Shown: one piece after another, positions 36,299 to 48,674 of the stretch
Layout of the letters: each line of letters starts with the position of its first letter
How positions within the stretch are numbered: the first letter of the stretch is position 1
Origin: Gloeopeniophorella convolvens
Taxonomy: Eukaryota; Basidiomycota; Agaricomycetes; Russulales
Assembly (NCBI GenBank): GCA_022496205.1
Contig: WTXD01000003.1
Location: 992,001-1,056,000, forward strand
Direction of reading: 5' to 3'
Length of the DNA: 64,000 nt
Position numbers and translations under genes: made by a program
Notes under the pieces: generated by a model
What the model was told of the DNA's origin: nothing
The model's database searches: none
Seen by the model: only the letters and a program-made list of their open reading frames with translations

Positions 36299-38329
36299 AT
36301 GTTATCCCGGGCCCGATCTTTCCTCAATGCATCCCGTCTCCCCCTCCTCCCTTCTTTCCTCACCACCCCCACCACCCGGAGTAGAGCCATGTCCTCTGCT
36401 ACCGATTTCAAACAGGTGCGCATCCAATTTTTCTCGTCCGATGCACCACTCACCTCTCGCAGGCACCTCACAAGTGAGTCACTGCTTAGCCTGCTCAGCC
36501 TCCGACATGCACCTCAACATTCCTGCCTGTGATCGCTGCTAGCCTCTTGGTGTACGTCTATCTCGATGAGCGTACAGATGGATGGGGTTGATAGCCATCC
36601 CCAACAGCATCCCTGGCCCGATAGAAGTCACAAATGAGGTGCGCTCGTCCGACCTCCGACTCTGCTTCCTTCTGCACCCGGACTCAATGACATATGCAGG
36701 TCCTCTATGCTAATGCGCACCCGTCTGTCTCGCATATGTCCGCGGACTTTACCCGCGTCTTTGGCGATAGCATCCGCATGACGCGGTACGGTGCCTGCAT
36801 CTCCTCGGCGAGCTGTCATGACTGAATCGCGTTCTTTGCGCGCGGATCAGGGACGTCGTAAAGACAACAAGTGGCCAGCCGTTCCTCATCTCGGGTTCCG
36901 GAACGCTTGGATGGGACCAGGTGAGCGCATATATGCACCTCCGGACCGCGCTCCGCTGATGCCGTTGCGGGCGCAGGTCTCAGCGAACCTAGTCGAGCCT
37001 GGCGAAAGCGCTCTTGTGCTGAACACGGGCTACTTTGGCGACAGTTTCGCCGACTGGTACGCATATATTCGGGATTTTCATTCGCGAGAGCCTGATTGAA
37101 CTTGTCCCAGCCTTCAGACGTACGGTGCTGAAGTCGACCAGCTCAAAGCCGAGTTCGCTTCGGTCGTCGATATTTCCAAGATCGAGCAGGCGCTCCAGTC
37201 TAAGAAATACAAGATCGTGACAATTACGCATGTAGACACTTCGACAGGTCCGATCGCGTCCTATTGCTTCCGTACCAAGCACTAACTTCGTCCTCTTGGC
37301 AGGTGTGCTTTCCGATGCAAAGGGAATAGCAGCTGCCGTGAAGAAATTGTCTCCTGATACGCTCGTCGTCCTGGACGCAGTCTGCGCTGTCGCGAGCGAA
37401 GATATCCAAATGGATGCTTGGGGCATCGACGTCATTGTCACAGCCAGCCAGAAGGGGCTCGGCGCGCCGCCCGGTCTCAGCATCGTCATTGCCAGCGAAA
37501 AGGCAGTGAAGGTTAGAGTTCTGTCTCTTGAGTCCAACAGGGTAGAATTTAACGCTATTCAGGTCTTTGAATCCCGCACCAAGCCCGTGACCACATTCTA
37601 TGCGAGTTGGAAGAGGTATTTGTAACCTGCTCATCCCAGGCTTCGTATTCATGGGAATGCAGGTGGCTCCCTATCATGAAAGCGTACGAGGGCGGCAGCC
37701 CCGCATATTTCGCAACTCCGCCGGTCAACTTGATATACGCATACCACGAGTCCCTGACCCAAATCCTCAAAGCCAACCTTTCCCTGGACGAGCGTCTAGA
37801 GCTCCACCGCGAGACCAGCCGCCGCATCAAAGCCGCCGCGACCGAACTCGGCCTTTCTCAGCTGCCCGTCCACGCAGATATAGCTGCGAATGGGATGACC
37901 GTGGTGAGCGCGCCGCGCTCTTCTCACCCTTGTTCCCAAACCCTGTTGACCCGTCTGCGCAGCTGTGGTGCCCCGATGGAGTTAAGTCTTCCGACCTGCT
38001 GTCTGCGTTCCTGCAAAAGGGCGTCGTCGTCGCAGGCGGGTTGGGAACGCGGAAGGGTGCGTGCCGCCTCCCAATCGCCCCCGCGTCCGCGCGCCCGTCC
38101 TCATGACCGCTCCCTCTCCCGGCAGACAAGTACTTCCGCATAGGGTAAGCAATACGTTTCGTGCTCCGTTCCCTTTCGTGTTTGCAGTTTGACGCCGGCC
38201 CTGAGCTCATGGAATCCCTACAGTCACATGGGTGTCACCGCCGTTAACCGCCCGCGCGGTGACGTTGACCAGATCATCGGCGTGCTCAAGGAGGTCATTG
38301 CCGAGGCGACCGCCAGCGCAAAGTCATGA
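36299..38329 (+). CDS. AGX1: Alanine:glyoxylate aminotransferase
   Basis: This is a PLP-dependent class V aminotransferase converting glyoxylate to glycine with alanine as donor. The N-terminus (MLSRARSFLNASRLPLLPSF) is a likely mitochondrial presequence; an internal ATG at 36389 (MSSATDFKQ) could give a second form. Then follow AIPNSIPGPIEVTNEVLYAN-like, AHPSVSHMSADFTRVFGDS, TTSGQPFLISGSGTLGWD, LVEPGESALVLNTGYFGDSF, and KIVTITHVDTSTGVLSDAKG. LVVLDAVCAVASEDIQMDAW gives the PLP-contacting Asp, and VTASQKGLGAPPGLS contains the Schiff-base lysine. ATPPVNLIYAYHESLTQIL and FRIGHMGVTAVNRPRGDVDQ complete the fold. Introns are short and regular. The end is ASAKS, TGA 38327-38329. Confidence 0.93.
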
Positions 38330-39153
38330 CCGCGCTCACAGGTGCGCACGCGACGCCCCCGCGCCCCCGTCCCGCCGTCCTGCGAGGCGGTTTAGACGTG
38401 CAATAACGAGTAGATTCAGGGCGCGGGCCGCGGAAACCCTGGTGGCGCAGAAGCGCAGAGCAGAGCATGGAAGCAGCCAACCTGTATGTCAGCGCAGTCC
38501 TATGATAGTAGTCTCGAACGCAAAATACAACGCACATCACCGCATCACCCGCCGCCCCTCTCGCGACGATCAGGTTCTGGGCTCCACGCTCACGTACGTA
38601 CCCCCGGTTGGCGACACCTCGCCTCTGCTTTTTTTTTTCTTCCGCGGCGCCGCGATTCCGGGGATCGTGTCCGTCTCGGCCTGGGTATCTGGGGTTCACA
38701 GCGCTCGGCGTATCTGGCAGCGCGATGTCGCCTTCGTTGTCGCGTCGTAGGCTTGGTAGCCAGGGCGCGAGGGGCGAGAAGCGTGTGTCTCTGTGCCTTT
38801 GCGCCACGTTGACTCCATCAGGCCTGCGCCGGGACGCACGGGCTCGGGCTAGCTCGGGGGGTGGAGGAGTCAAAATCGTGTGCGATTAGTCACTGGTCAC
38901 CGGTCAATGGTCAAGAGGGCATAGGGGGCAGGCAGCAGAGCACGGTGGGGCCTGCTGGGGTCCTGTCGACGAGGACCGCGACACGCCCCGACCAACAGAA
39001 CCAGTAACATCGAAGATAACCAGAGCAGGAATATTACGACTGCACGCTGCTGAATGCACGACCACGCACGACTGTTACATGCACGCCAATAGATACAACA
39101 TACGTGTGTTGACAAAACCCCGTGCTTTTGTGCACGACTCGACGCTGCGCGCA
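38330..39153. other. Convergent intergenic region with a T10 run
   Basis: This lies between the aminotransferase (plus) and sulfite reductase (minus) 3' ends. It includes a T10 run near 38630. No coding blocks are seen. Confidence 0.5.
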
Positions 39154-42100
39154 TCACGCCGCCGCGAGGATCTCGCGGTGCGGCCCCTCGCCGCCCATGC
39201 CCTCGTACCACGCCATGCCCTCCGTCGTGGGCGCGATGTACCCCGCGCGTATGACCCAGTCGCCGAAGCGCTCCCCCGCGTGCCGCTCGAGCGCGTAGCG
39301 CTTGATCATCGGCCGAAGGATGGCCAGGATCTCCGGCTCGCTCACGCTCTCTGCAGCGGGGTCCCCCCATAGTCAGTCAGTATGGGGGCGGGGGCGCAGC
39401 GCGGGCACGCACCGCGGTAGATCTTGTTCAGCCGCTGGCCGTGGTACCCGCCGCCGAGCAGCATCAGGTACACGCCCGGCGCCTTGCCGACGAACGCGAC
39501 CTCTGCGGCGCGGCGTGTTAGGTGCTGCGCGTGTGCGCGAGGAAGGGGGGAGCAGCGCACCTGCGAGGTAGGGCCGCGCGCAGCCGTTCGGGCAGCCGGT
39601 CATGCGCATGACGATCGAGTCGTTGCGCAGGCCGTGCTCCTCGCAGATCTTCTCGACCTTGTCGATGAGCAGCGGGAGGTACTGCGCACGCATCAGCGCA
39701 CGCACGACAACACGCACATTCCGTCCCGGTGGCTTACCCTCTCGGACTCGGCCATCGCGAGACCTGCGCAGCGGGTCCAACGCTCAGCCATGCATGTAAT
39801 CCGCAATGCGAGCCCCGACTCACCGCACGTCGGGAACGCGACGCACGCAGACGACGCGAGGCGCAGCCCCGAAAAGTCCAGATTGTCCAGCCCGTACTGC
39901 GCCAGCAACCCTTTATCACCGGCACCTCCCCCGTCTCGACGCCCGAGATGACGAGGTGCTGGTTCGCGGTCAGCCGGAACTCGCCGCGGTGCACGCGCGC
40001 GATCGCGCGCAGCGCCGTCTTGAACGCGCGCCCGGGCTCGTCCTGCACGCGCCCGTTCTCGATGAAGCACGTGAAATGGTGCCGGCCGTCCGCGCCGGTC
40101 TGCCAGCCAAAGTCGTCGATGTTGCGCTCGAAGGCGTACGCGCGCGCCGGCGCGAAGGTGAAGCCGAGCTGTTCCTCCACCGCGCGCTTGAACGCGTCGA
40201 GGCCCATGCGGTCGATCGTGTACTTCAGGCGCGCGTTCTTCCGGCTGGCAGAGGCGGGGCGTGAGCATGAGCATGAACATGAGCACGCGCGAGGCAAGGG
40301 TTCGCTCACTCGACGCGGTTCCCGTTGTCGCGCTGCACGAGCATGATTTTCTCCGCGACTGCCGCGCCCTGCTCGGGCACCACAAAGCCGAGCATGCTCC
40401 CCGTGCGCGGGTACGTCTTCTTGTTCCCGTGCGTGACGCCCATCCCGCCGCCCGCGGTGACGTTGAAGCCCGCGAGCGCGCCGTGCGCGTCGACGATCGC
40501 GATGAAGCCCACGTCGTTCGCGAACACGTCCACGTCGTTTGTCGGCGGCACCGCAACTGCGATTTTGTACTGCCCGCACGCACGGCGTCAGCGGACACGC
40601 ACCCCATGTGACGCAGCGACGCACCTTGCGCGGGAGGTAGAACTCGCCGTAGAGCGGCTCGTGGTCCTTGATCGCCTCGCCCGCGACGAGCTTCTTGTCG
40701 AGCCAGATCTCGTGGTACGCCGTCGTGCGCGGGAGGAGGTGCTCGCTGACGGCCTTGGCAAACGCGTACACCTGCGCATGCAGCGTCGACAGCGTCGGGA
40801 TCGCCGAGCACAGCACGTTCCTGCACCCGCGGCCCCGTCAGCACCCCGCTCGCCCGTATGAGGCGCCACGCACCGGTTGACGTCGCCGCACGCCGCGAGC
40901 GTGTCGAGCAGCGCGCGGTTGATGCCCTGGATCGCAGGCTTGAGGTGCCGCTTGATGACGCCATGGAACTGGAACGTCTGCCTTGTCGTGATCTTAAAGT
41001 GCCCGGCCCCATGCTCGTCCGCAATGCGGTCCATCGCAAGCCACTGCGCCGGCGCGCACACGCCGCCGGGCAGCCGCACGCGTATCATAAACGCGTACGC
41101 GGGCTCCGCGCCCTGCGCCTCGCGCGCGTCGCGCACGTCGCGGTCGTCCTGCTGGTATATCCCGTGGAACTTGGTCAGCTGCGTGTCGGCCGGCGCGAGC
41201 GCGCCGCTGCGCGCGTCCGCGAGGCCCTCCGCGATCGTCCCGCGCAGGAAGCCCGAGGCCGCCTTGATGTGCTCGTTCGTGATCGCCTCGGGCTCCGCCT
41301 CGCGCACCGCGACCCCGGCGACGCCCAGCGCCGCCCACACGCGCGGCTCCCACGCCTTGTACGCCGTCTCTGCGCCGTCCGCGTCCTGGTCGTCGCCGAG
41401 CCCGGCGTCCGCGAGCCGCGTGCCGCCCAGCGCGGCCAGCTTCGCGTCGAGCTCCCTCCCCGGCCGGTTGTAGTAGTGCGCATCCTCGGGCCGCGGCCAG
41501 TAGTGGCTGTCGCCCATGGCGAAGACGGCGTACTTGAGCCGCGCGAGCGGCGTCGCGCCACTGGCGGCCGCCGCGGCCGCGTTGAGCATCCGGAAGAACG
41601 CGCGGCCGTTCTGCGGGGGCTCGCCCTGGCCCGCGGTCGACGTGACGAACAGGACGTGCTCCTCGTTCGCGAGCGCGTCGAGCGTGATGCTGTCGAGCGT
41701 CGCGAGCGTCGTCGCGAGCCCGCGCGCCTGCGCCCTGCCCGCGAGGCGCTTCGCCTTCTTCTCCGCGGCGCCGCCGTCCGACGCGTAGAGCACGAGCAGC
41801 GGCGGCGCGTCGACGCCCGTGAGCAGCTCCGCGTACGCCTGCTGCGCGCGGCGCTTGCGCTCCGCGCGGAGCGTCTCGCCGAGGCTCGAGACGAGCTCCG
41901 CGGGGAGCAGCGGCCCGGCGCGCACGAGCTGCGAGAGGTGGTTCTGGCGGTCGAGGAACGCCTGCAGGTCGTGCTTGACCGCGTCCGAGTCGAGCGCGAA
42001 CGGCTCCGCGCCGGCGGCCTCCTTGCTCGGGTCCCAGCGGTACAGCGGCCAGTAGCCCGCGTCGACGGCGAGCTTGGTCTCCTTGAGCAGGTCGAGCGCG

Positions 42101-44055
42101 GTCGTGTCCTCCTCCGACGCGTACGGGAGGTACGCGAGCACGACGCTGGGGCCCGCGAAGCGGTCGGCCTCGACGAGCGCCTGCAGGACCTGCGCGTACG
42201 ACGCGTAGACGGCGACGCTGGCGACGTAGACGTCCCCGTGGTTCATCGCGTACAGCCCGACGTCGTGCTTGCGGCGCGCGGGGTCCGCCGTGTTGCGCGC
42301 GGTGTACGGCAGCGTGTCGAGGATGAGGACGTTGACGTCGAGCCCGGACGCGATGGCATGGTGCAGGCCCGACGCGCCGAGGTCGTACGACCACGCGTCC
42401 GAGCCGATGATCCAGCGCGAGGGCACCTTGAAGTGCGCGCGGAGCGCCAGGACGCGCGCCGCGGCGGGGTGCGGAAAGCCCGGCTCGAGCGCGGCGACGA
42501 CGTCGGCGCCGAGGCGCTCGCCCTTGGCGGGGTCGTCCTTGGCGAGGACCCACTGGCTCAGCAGCGCGTGCGTCTCGGGCGGGAGCTTCGGGTCGCGCAG
42601 GAGCTCCTGGACGGCCTTGACGAGCTCTGCGCGCTCCTCGAGCGCGCCGCGGACGCGCCCGAGGGCAAACTCGGGGCTCGTCGCGAGCTCGCCCTGGGTC
42701 GCGACGAGCGCGGGCGCGTTGGACACCTCGAGGCGGTCGCCGAAGAGGTGGTCCAGGATCCGGGTGTACGAGCTCTCGTGGCGCGGGACGTGCGGGACCT
42801 CCGGGGTGGCCGTCGCCGAGACGAACGGCGCGCCGAGCTGGGTGCGCGCGGACGGCTTGGACGTCGTCGCCGCCTCGAGGAACGTGGCGAGGTCGTCGGG
42901 CTGCAGTCCGCGGGTGTCGCCGAGGTACGCGCTGCGTACGGTGGGGCGGTCCTCGGCGTCGCGGTGCTGTAGCACACCGACGACATCGAGGAAGAAGGGC
43001 GTCCACTTGGTCGTCCACTTGCGGACCTGCTCGAGGACGATGACGTGCCGCACGGACGGGCGGAGCGCGCCGAGGATGCGCGAGGCGGGCAGCGGCGAGA
43101 GCAGCGACACGTCGACGTACGCGACGCCGGCCACGTCGGCAAAGTCCAGGGCCGTCTGTCCGAGGCCGAAGATGACGGTGTGCGGCTCGGTGCTGCCGCG
43201 CTGCACGAGGGCGCGCTGGGAGCGGCGGACGAGGGCGAGCGTGGAGAGCGCGGCGGACTCGTAGCCGTCGAGGAGCTCGGCAGTTGCGGGGTCGATTGGG
43301 ACGGTAAAGGTTGGGGTGACGGGGGTCGCGGAGCGGGGCGAGTGGCGTCCGTCGAGCTCGCTGCCCTTGCGGGCGTGTCCGTTGGCGTGGCCGTTGCCAT
43401 TGCCGTTGGCGTGCTTTGGAACAGGGCTGTACGGACGATTGGGGGACGGGCTGTAGGGTCGGGGGGCGGGGCTTTGCGGGCGGCTGGGGATGGGGCTTAG
43501 CGGACGCCCCGTGGCCTTGGAGAGCGTGCGGGGGCGCTTCTCGGCGAAGAGGAACGGCTTGACTTTTTCCTCTGCAACCTCGTCCACCTTGTCTCCTTCC
43601 TCGCCCACGTGGAACACGTGGATGACGGCCTTGCGCTCGGTGCGCGCGAGTCGCGAAGCCAGCAGGGCATTGTCGTGGGCTTGTTGGGGAGTGGATGAAT
43701 GGATAAAGTAGGGAACAGCGGCGCGGAGGACGAGGGCGTCTGCGAGGTCGCCCTGTGCGGCGAGGTGGAATACGACGGGGCGGGAGGCGAGCTCGGGGAG
43801 GTGGGGAAGGAGGCGGACGAGGGCGGGTGAGCTGGCGGCAGTGTAGGAGAGAAGCGATGCAGTAGTGTGTGCTAACAAAGCGGGAGACGGATCAGCGCCA
43901 CGAGGCAGCGCAGTGACAGAAAGCGACGGCTGCTGGAGGCTGTTCCGAGGGAGAGACTTCCAATACGGGGAAAACGGTGAAGGCGAGTCGACGAGAGCAT
44001 CCGAGGCGAGGTGCGCCACGCGGGCCACGGCGGCCACTGCGGGGGTCAGGGACAT
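39154..44055 (-). CDS. MET5: Sulfite reductase [NADPH] haemoprotein beta subunit (Met5)
   Basis: This reduces sulfite to sulfide for cysteine and methionine synthesis. The fungal beta subunit is a large fusion, and all parts are visible. The N-terminal region ([60 protein letters not shown]) is PFOR-like. The flavodoxin domain has [40 protein letters not shown] and [12 protein letters not shown]. The sirohaem domain begins [20 protein letters not shown] and [20 protein letters not shown], then [50 protein letters not shown] and [19 protein letters not shown]. The last two supply the C-x5-C and C-x3-C ligands of the Fe4S4-sirohaem centre. The first 2.9 kb is one uninterrupted exon; the rest has short introns. 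ATG 44053-44055 is used; an upstream in-frame TTG at 44085 is not. Confidence 0.95.
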
Positions 44056-44252
44056 GTCTGCGAGACTGACGAGTCCAAAGGACAAGTCGGTCGAGGGGAG
44101 GATTGGTACATTCTACGGCTAAGCTAATATAGACAGGCCCAGTCACCGAATTCCGAATTCACTGCGGCACATCATCCGCTTGGCCTTGTTTGGTTCTCAC
44201 TCTCTTCATCCGTATACAGCCGCTCAATGTCATGGGACACAAACACTCCTGC

Positions 44253-46732
44253 TCAACAGTACGCCTCCAGATACCACGCCCCTAGGCATCCAGGCATCAG
44301 CCCACGCTCCATTTCTCCACGACTGACAAACTCACGGTCGCCTGACATCCTCTTCTCGCTCTCCGTCTCTCCGTCCCCGAACCAATGCAGCCGGTTCCTA
44401 ACCCTTCCGACCCGCTCGTACTCAAAGTCTTCCCACCGCGGGTGGCTCAGCGCACGCATCCCGTGTTGGCCCGATCCTGAGCCGGAGATGAGTAACACAC
44501 TCAACACACGCCGCGCGTCCGATTACCAGGCCAGAGTGCCGTGATTCTTGCGCCATCGCCCTCATGCTTGAACCACGTTCTGCACTTGTCAGCATGCACT
44601 GTCTGCCGCCCCATCAGCCCGCACGCCTCAGCAGCACACGCGGCTATTCACCGTCTTGAAGTAGCTCTGCGAATACTCATGAGAACCTGGACACCGGCAC
44701 GCCTGACGCCATACATACCTCGAGATACTCGTCAAAGTCGTCCACCGCCTCTTGCTTCACCTCGATCGTCCGCAGGCGCTCTCTCTGCAGCTTCAGCGTC
44801 GCTTGGACGGAATACATCACCTGCTTGTCCACGAACGTCAGGAACGACGCCGTGGTCTGCGTCGCATTCGGCCCGGCCACGATGAACATGTTCGGGAAGC
44901 CCTTTGCACAGATCCCCAGGTATGTCGACGGGTGCGGGGTGAACGTTTCCTGGATGCTGACTCCATCGCGGCCGACGACAGCGAACGGCCATTGGAACGA
45001 CGTGTCGAACCCTAGAGACGCGTCATCGACAGCCAAGATGGCGCGATCCTCAGACCGACACACCGGTGGCACAAACCAGCACGTCGAGCTCGATGTGCTC
45101 GCCGTCGGCCGTCTCGATGCCAGTCGGCGTCACTCGCTTGATCCCTTCGGACACAAAGTCGACCTGCGCAAGGCGTGAGTTCACCGACTCATCGTCGCGA
45201 TCCGAACACCCACATTATCCTCGCAGAGCGCCTTGAGATATCCAGGTCCGGGAGTCAGCCGCCGGCATCCGACAGCAAAGTCAGGTATGACTGCAGCTGC
45301 AATAAGCGCCCACCAACCTCCTCAGCCTCGCCCACACTCACTAAAGTCAGCAATCCAGGGCTTTTTCGCGAGCTTCTCCCGCATGTCCTGCTTGAACATC
45401 TCCCTGGCACCCTTCTGCATCTCCGAATCAAGCTTCATCAACTGGTGCGCGGACTGAGAAGTGTCAGCGCTCAACGAGTCGACGCGACGAGGCAACCCAC
45501 GGTCATGACAAGCTCGAGCTCCCGCCGGAACGACCTGTAATGCGCCGCGTTCTTGAACTTTTCCCGGTCCTCATCCGTGAACACGCCTAGCGCGCCGATG
45601 AACCCCACCGCTCAGGAACACACACACGCGACACGACGCACCGTCCTCGTCCCCCGCGTCCCGCCCCACCAGCTCGTTCATCCGGTCCGTGCCCCACGGC
45701 GCACACACCCACGTCGGGCTGCGCACAAAATTGACCACCCTGCGCGCGCGCGGCTGCAGCGCCGGCACGATCTGGATCGCCGACGAGCCCTGTCGCGCGC
45801 GCCCACACGCGCCCACGCTCAGCAATGCACCCGGCGCGGAACGGACCGGCAGGCGCACGCACCGCGCCGATGACGCCAACGGCCTTATCCGCCCACCGCG
45901 CGTCCGTGTCTGCGCCGCCCGCCCACGCGCCGCGCTGCGCGCTGTGCAGCAGCGCGCCGCGGAACGCCTGCAGCCCCGCGATGTCCGGCCACGCCCAGCG
46001 GCTCAGCGCGCCCGTGCACAGCACGAGCACGTCCGCCGCGTCGTCCAGCACCTCGTCCGCGCCGCGCGCGACGCGCAAACGCCACTGGGCCGCGGACGCG
46101 TCCCAGCGTGCGCTCTGCAGCTCGTGCTGTAGTTTGAGGAACCGTGCGAGGTCGTGCTTGGCTGCGACGCGCTGGATATAGGCGCGGATCTCTGCGCCGG
46201 GGGCGTAGAATGCGCTCCAGTCGGTCTGGGGGTGGGGTTATTGCGTTAGGGATGGTGCATGCTACTTGGAGGTGCGGAGGGGCGCTCACGTTGTTCTCGA
46301 ACGGGATTTGGTACTGTGTTTGGGAGGGCGTACGTCAGCGCGTGCAGACGGACATGAGGCGGTGGGCTGCTCACAGAGTGCGATGGGATGTCGCACGCCA
46401 CGCCCTATACATCCGAGACGCACACACATGCGCTCAGCAGCGAGAGCTCCACAGGAGGTCGCGACGCACCGGGTACTGGTTGCTGTACCACACCCCGCCG
46501 ACGGCGTCCTCCTTCTCGTATATCGTCAAGTCCACGTTCGGCACCTCCTTGGCGTACCTCCGCGCGCGTCCGTCAGTCAACTTGGCCGGCACTGGGGACG
46601 ATCGGGCGCGGCGCACCTCGCGCCGGCGATGACGCCGCTGAAGCCGGCACCGATGATGATGACACGCATGGGGCGGTGGTTGTCGATGCTGAAGTCGCCA
46701 AGCGTGAACTTGGTGGTGTTGGTGTCTGACAT
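44253..46732 (-). CDS. Flavin-containing monooxygenase, complete copy (FMO copy 1)
   Basis: This is an FAD- and NADPH-dependent monooxygenase of the FMO/Baeyer-Villiger group. MSDTNTTKFTLGDFSIDNHR is followed by RVIIIGAGFSGVIAGARYAK (FAD-binding GxGxxG) and LTIYEKEDAVGGVWYSNQYP, then GVACDIPSHS. AFYAPGAEIRAYIQRVAAKH and ALSRWAWPDIAGLQAFRGAL lead to the FxGxxxH motif (FRGALLHSAQR, with Arg rather than Tyr/Trp after HSAQ). KAVGVIGAGSSAIQIVPAL is the NADPH-binding GxGxSxxQ site. TWVCAPWGTDRMNELVG, IKRVTPTGIETADGEHIELD, LVCATGFDTSFQWPFAVVG, IVAGPNATQTTASFLTFVDK and RALSHPRWEDFEYERVG complete it. Around ten short introns interrupt it. The last exons need care: YFKT joins CRTWFKHEGDGARITALWPG. The substrate is unknown. 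It faces the small gene at 47252 across 519 bp and sits 197 bp from Met5. Confidence 0.85.
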
Positions 46733-47251
46733 GTTTGGTTTGCCTGTCGTGCTTGGGTTCTGTGTGCGTGATAAGCGCGATGGTGGGGGCGGAGTACATA
46801 GTATTCGATCTGCTTAGGCGCTAGACACCAGTATATAGGCACACGTGCCGCGGGGGCAATGAGATGTAGACCGGTGAGTGATCGGTGTCTCTCTGCAACG
46901 CTGAGGATCATGGCAAGTATGTACCGTGTGTATAGAGACTGATGGCGGTAAGGCGGTTCGAATATTGTCTAATAATCAGCAAGTAGGCGACTGGCGGACG
47001 CATGTTTAAGCTGGGCGAGATCTACGATGCGAAGAGGCCGAACAAAGATGGGCTACATAAATTGACTCTTGGATTCGGCAAGTGTATTCCGAACGGAGGG
47101 ACGCGACAGTTTTGGACCAGACGAAAGGTAAAGTTCCCATCGTCATCATCTTACTCGAGACAACTCACTCGGACTCGGTGGGTATATAAGGGTACCCAGT
47201 ATGCTCGAGGACGCATCGCAACTCCCCGCCCCTGGCATCTTTCCCTTCGAG
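46733..47251. promoter_or_regulatory. Shared promoter region of FMO copy 1 and small gene copy A
   Basis: This 519 bp region lies between divergent starts. A TATATAA at 47183-47189 sits 63 bp upstream of the small gene ATG, and a TATATA-like site at 46832-46837 is about 100 bp upstream of the FMO ATG. Confidence 0.6.
47183..47189 (+). promoter_or_regulatory. TATA box of small gene copy A
   Basis: TATATAA, 63 bp before the ATG at 47252. The same position is kept in the other three copies. Confidence 0.65.
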
Positions 47252-48085
47252 ATGGAACCAGAGAGGTGCGACGGCAGCAACGATGGAATCCCCGCTTCCT
47301 ACCGCTATGACTCCTCGGTAGATCTTCCACCAGCTAGGGTTCGCCCCGACGTCGCTACTCTGGCACAGGCCAATATCATGAACGCTTCTTCCAAGGCATG
47401 CGCAGTGGGTAGTCATTCGATATCAGCTATAACAGAATCATTCACAACATCGCATGATTGTTCTTCAGTGCCCGTACAGCCAGGACTTGGGCGCCACGGT
47501 CGCTTTCCCTCCTGGCGTCCATGAACAGCCATATCACCGTGAGATGCTACCTGGAACTAATGACCGACATGTGCCTGGCGGTATGCACGACCAACCCAAT
47601 CCGGCCGTGCCCTCAGTGAGCCTACACGGTCCCCGTTCAGACATGTGTCCCTTTAACACGTTGGTCTCTAGGTTGCCGACATGGCTGGGAACTTATACTC
47701 CGGCAATGACATACAGGGTCGCCAGCCTGCCGCACCTTCAGGTAAGCATTATGATCCTCAGCCGGCAAGTTCAAGCCTCGACTACTGGTATCCCGCCAAC
47801 GCCGGCCCGGTACGTACCATCTACATCACGTATTTCCTCCACTCATCCTCGCCATAGGTGCCTACTTCTCATAACGCAGTAGGCTATGGTCCACCGCAGG
47901 ACCCGGCTGCTCACGGCTGGGCTCATCGCGGTGCCGCCTGGGACACCCAGCCCCCGCCTCCCGTTACCCAGATGCCGCCGGCGAATCAAGGGAGCTTCGG
48001 TGGCACGATGGAACCTTCGGTGCGCATCCTGTGGATTCAGCGAGGCGGAGATAGGAGTACGTTCATGATGATTGAGATATCCTAA
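47252..48085 (+). CDS. Array small gene copy A (His/Pro-rich unknown protein)
   Basis: Four exons; exon 1 is 47252-47395. The protein starts MEPERCDGSNDGIPASYRYD, continues CPYSQDLGATVAFPPGVHEQ, GGMHDQPNPAVPS, VADMAGNLYSGNDIQGRQPA and VPTSHNAVGYGPPQDPAAHG, and ends VRILWIQRGGDRSTFMMIEIS. I do not recognise the family. No signal peptide or membrane segment is visible, and the sequence looks largely disordered until the C-terminal beta-like end. Exon 1 ends AAG followed by GC rather than GT, whereas the three sister copies have GAG|GTACGC. It would therefore need a GC-AG intron. An upstream in-frame ATG at 47201 is absent from the sister copies, so I use 47252. Exon 2 lacks about five residues present in copies C and D, in frame. 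Confidence 0.7.
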
Positions 48086-48674
48086 GTGCTTTGAATGTCT
48101 GTAGACGGTGTTGGTTATATTCTCTGGAATATTCTCGCTTGTAAATGTTATGTACTCTACTTTGTGCCTTCTGTCTTGAAGTTGGGGCTTTTTGACTAAG
48201 GCACTGCGTGGCCATTCTTGGTGCCTCCGGGGAGTTTGGGCGGACTGAGGCGGGCATGCACATACCACATACAATACGTGCGTGTGCTTCAAAACAAGGC
48301 ATTGGCAGTTGCCCGCCATGCACGCGGTCACGAAAGTGCTACTAGGTTGACAGAGTTCCGCACGTAGATGATGTTAACCATAGCGCGGGAAGGGATTGAT
48401 TTGCTGCACGCTTCAAGATGGTTCTTTCTTAGTCCTTTCCGACCCCAAGACTAGTACTGGTTCGATGTCAGGGTCAGCGTACGATGGTATGTTCACTAAA
48501 GACATAGCAACGTACCGATAGCAGTGGTGCCCACGTTGGCTCAGTTGCAGGAAGGTGACGACTCTGATTGAAGTCGAGGCGCACCCCGGAGCACTCTAGA
48601 GTACCTGTGTGTCATATGGGCAGCGATATGTACGCTTTCAACGCCTCGCTCACCTTTGAATTGTTTCAGCGGCG
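48086..48674. other. Array spacer between copy A and FMO copy 2
   Basis: This sequence recurs after each small gene: after the stop, a block rich in TTGTGCCTTCTGTC-like sequence, then a block with TAGTCCTTTCCGACCC, ending near a GAGCACTCTAGA motif. Here the block is cut short by deletion. I see no intact gene. Confidence 0.6.

Noticed and set aside
40858..43018. Two very long open frames (about 700 and 670 codons) on both strands over the MET5 region.
   Set aside because: They are Arg/Ala-rich shadows of the real Met5 exon, produced by extreme third-base GC. The Met5 frame alone shows conserved enzyme blocks.
44056..44085. A longer Met5 N-terminus starting at 44085.
   Set aside because: That codon is TTG. 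The first ATG in frame is 44053-44055 and gives a normal start.
47201..47251. An upstream in-frame ATG giving copy A 17 extra residues.
   Set aside because: The three sister copies lack this ATG and start at the position of 47252, with the TATA spacing conserved.
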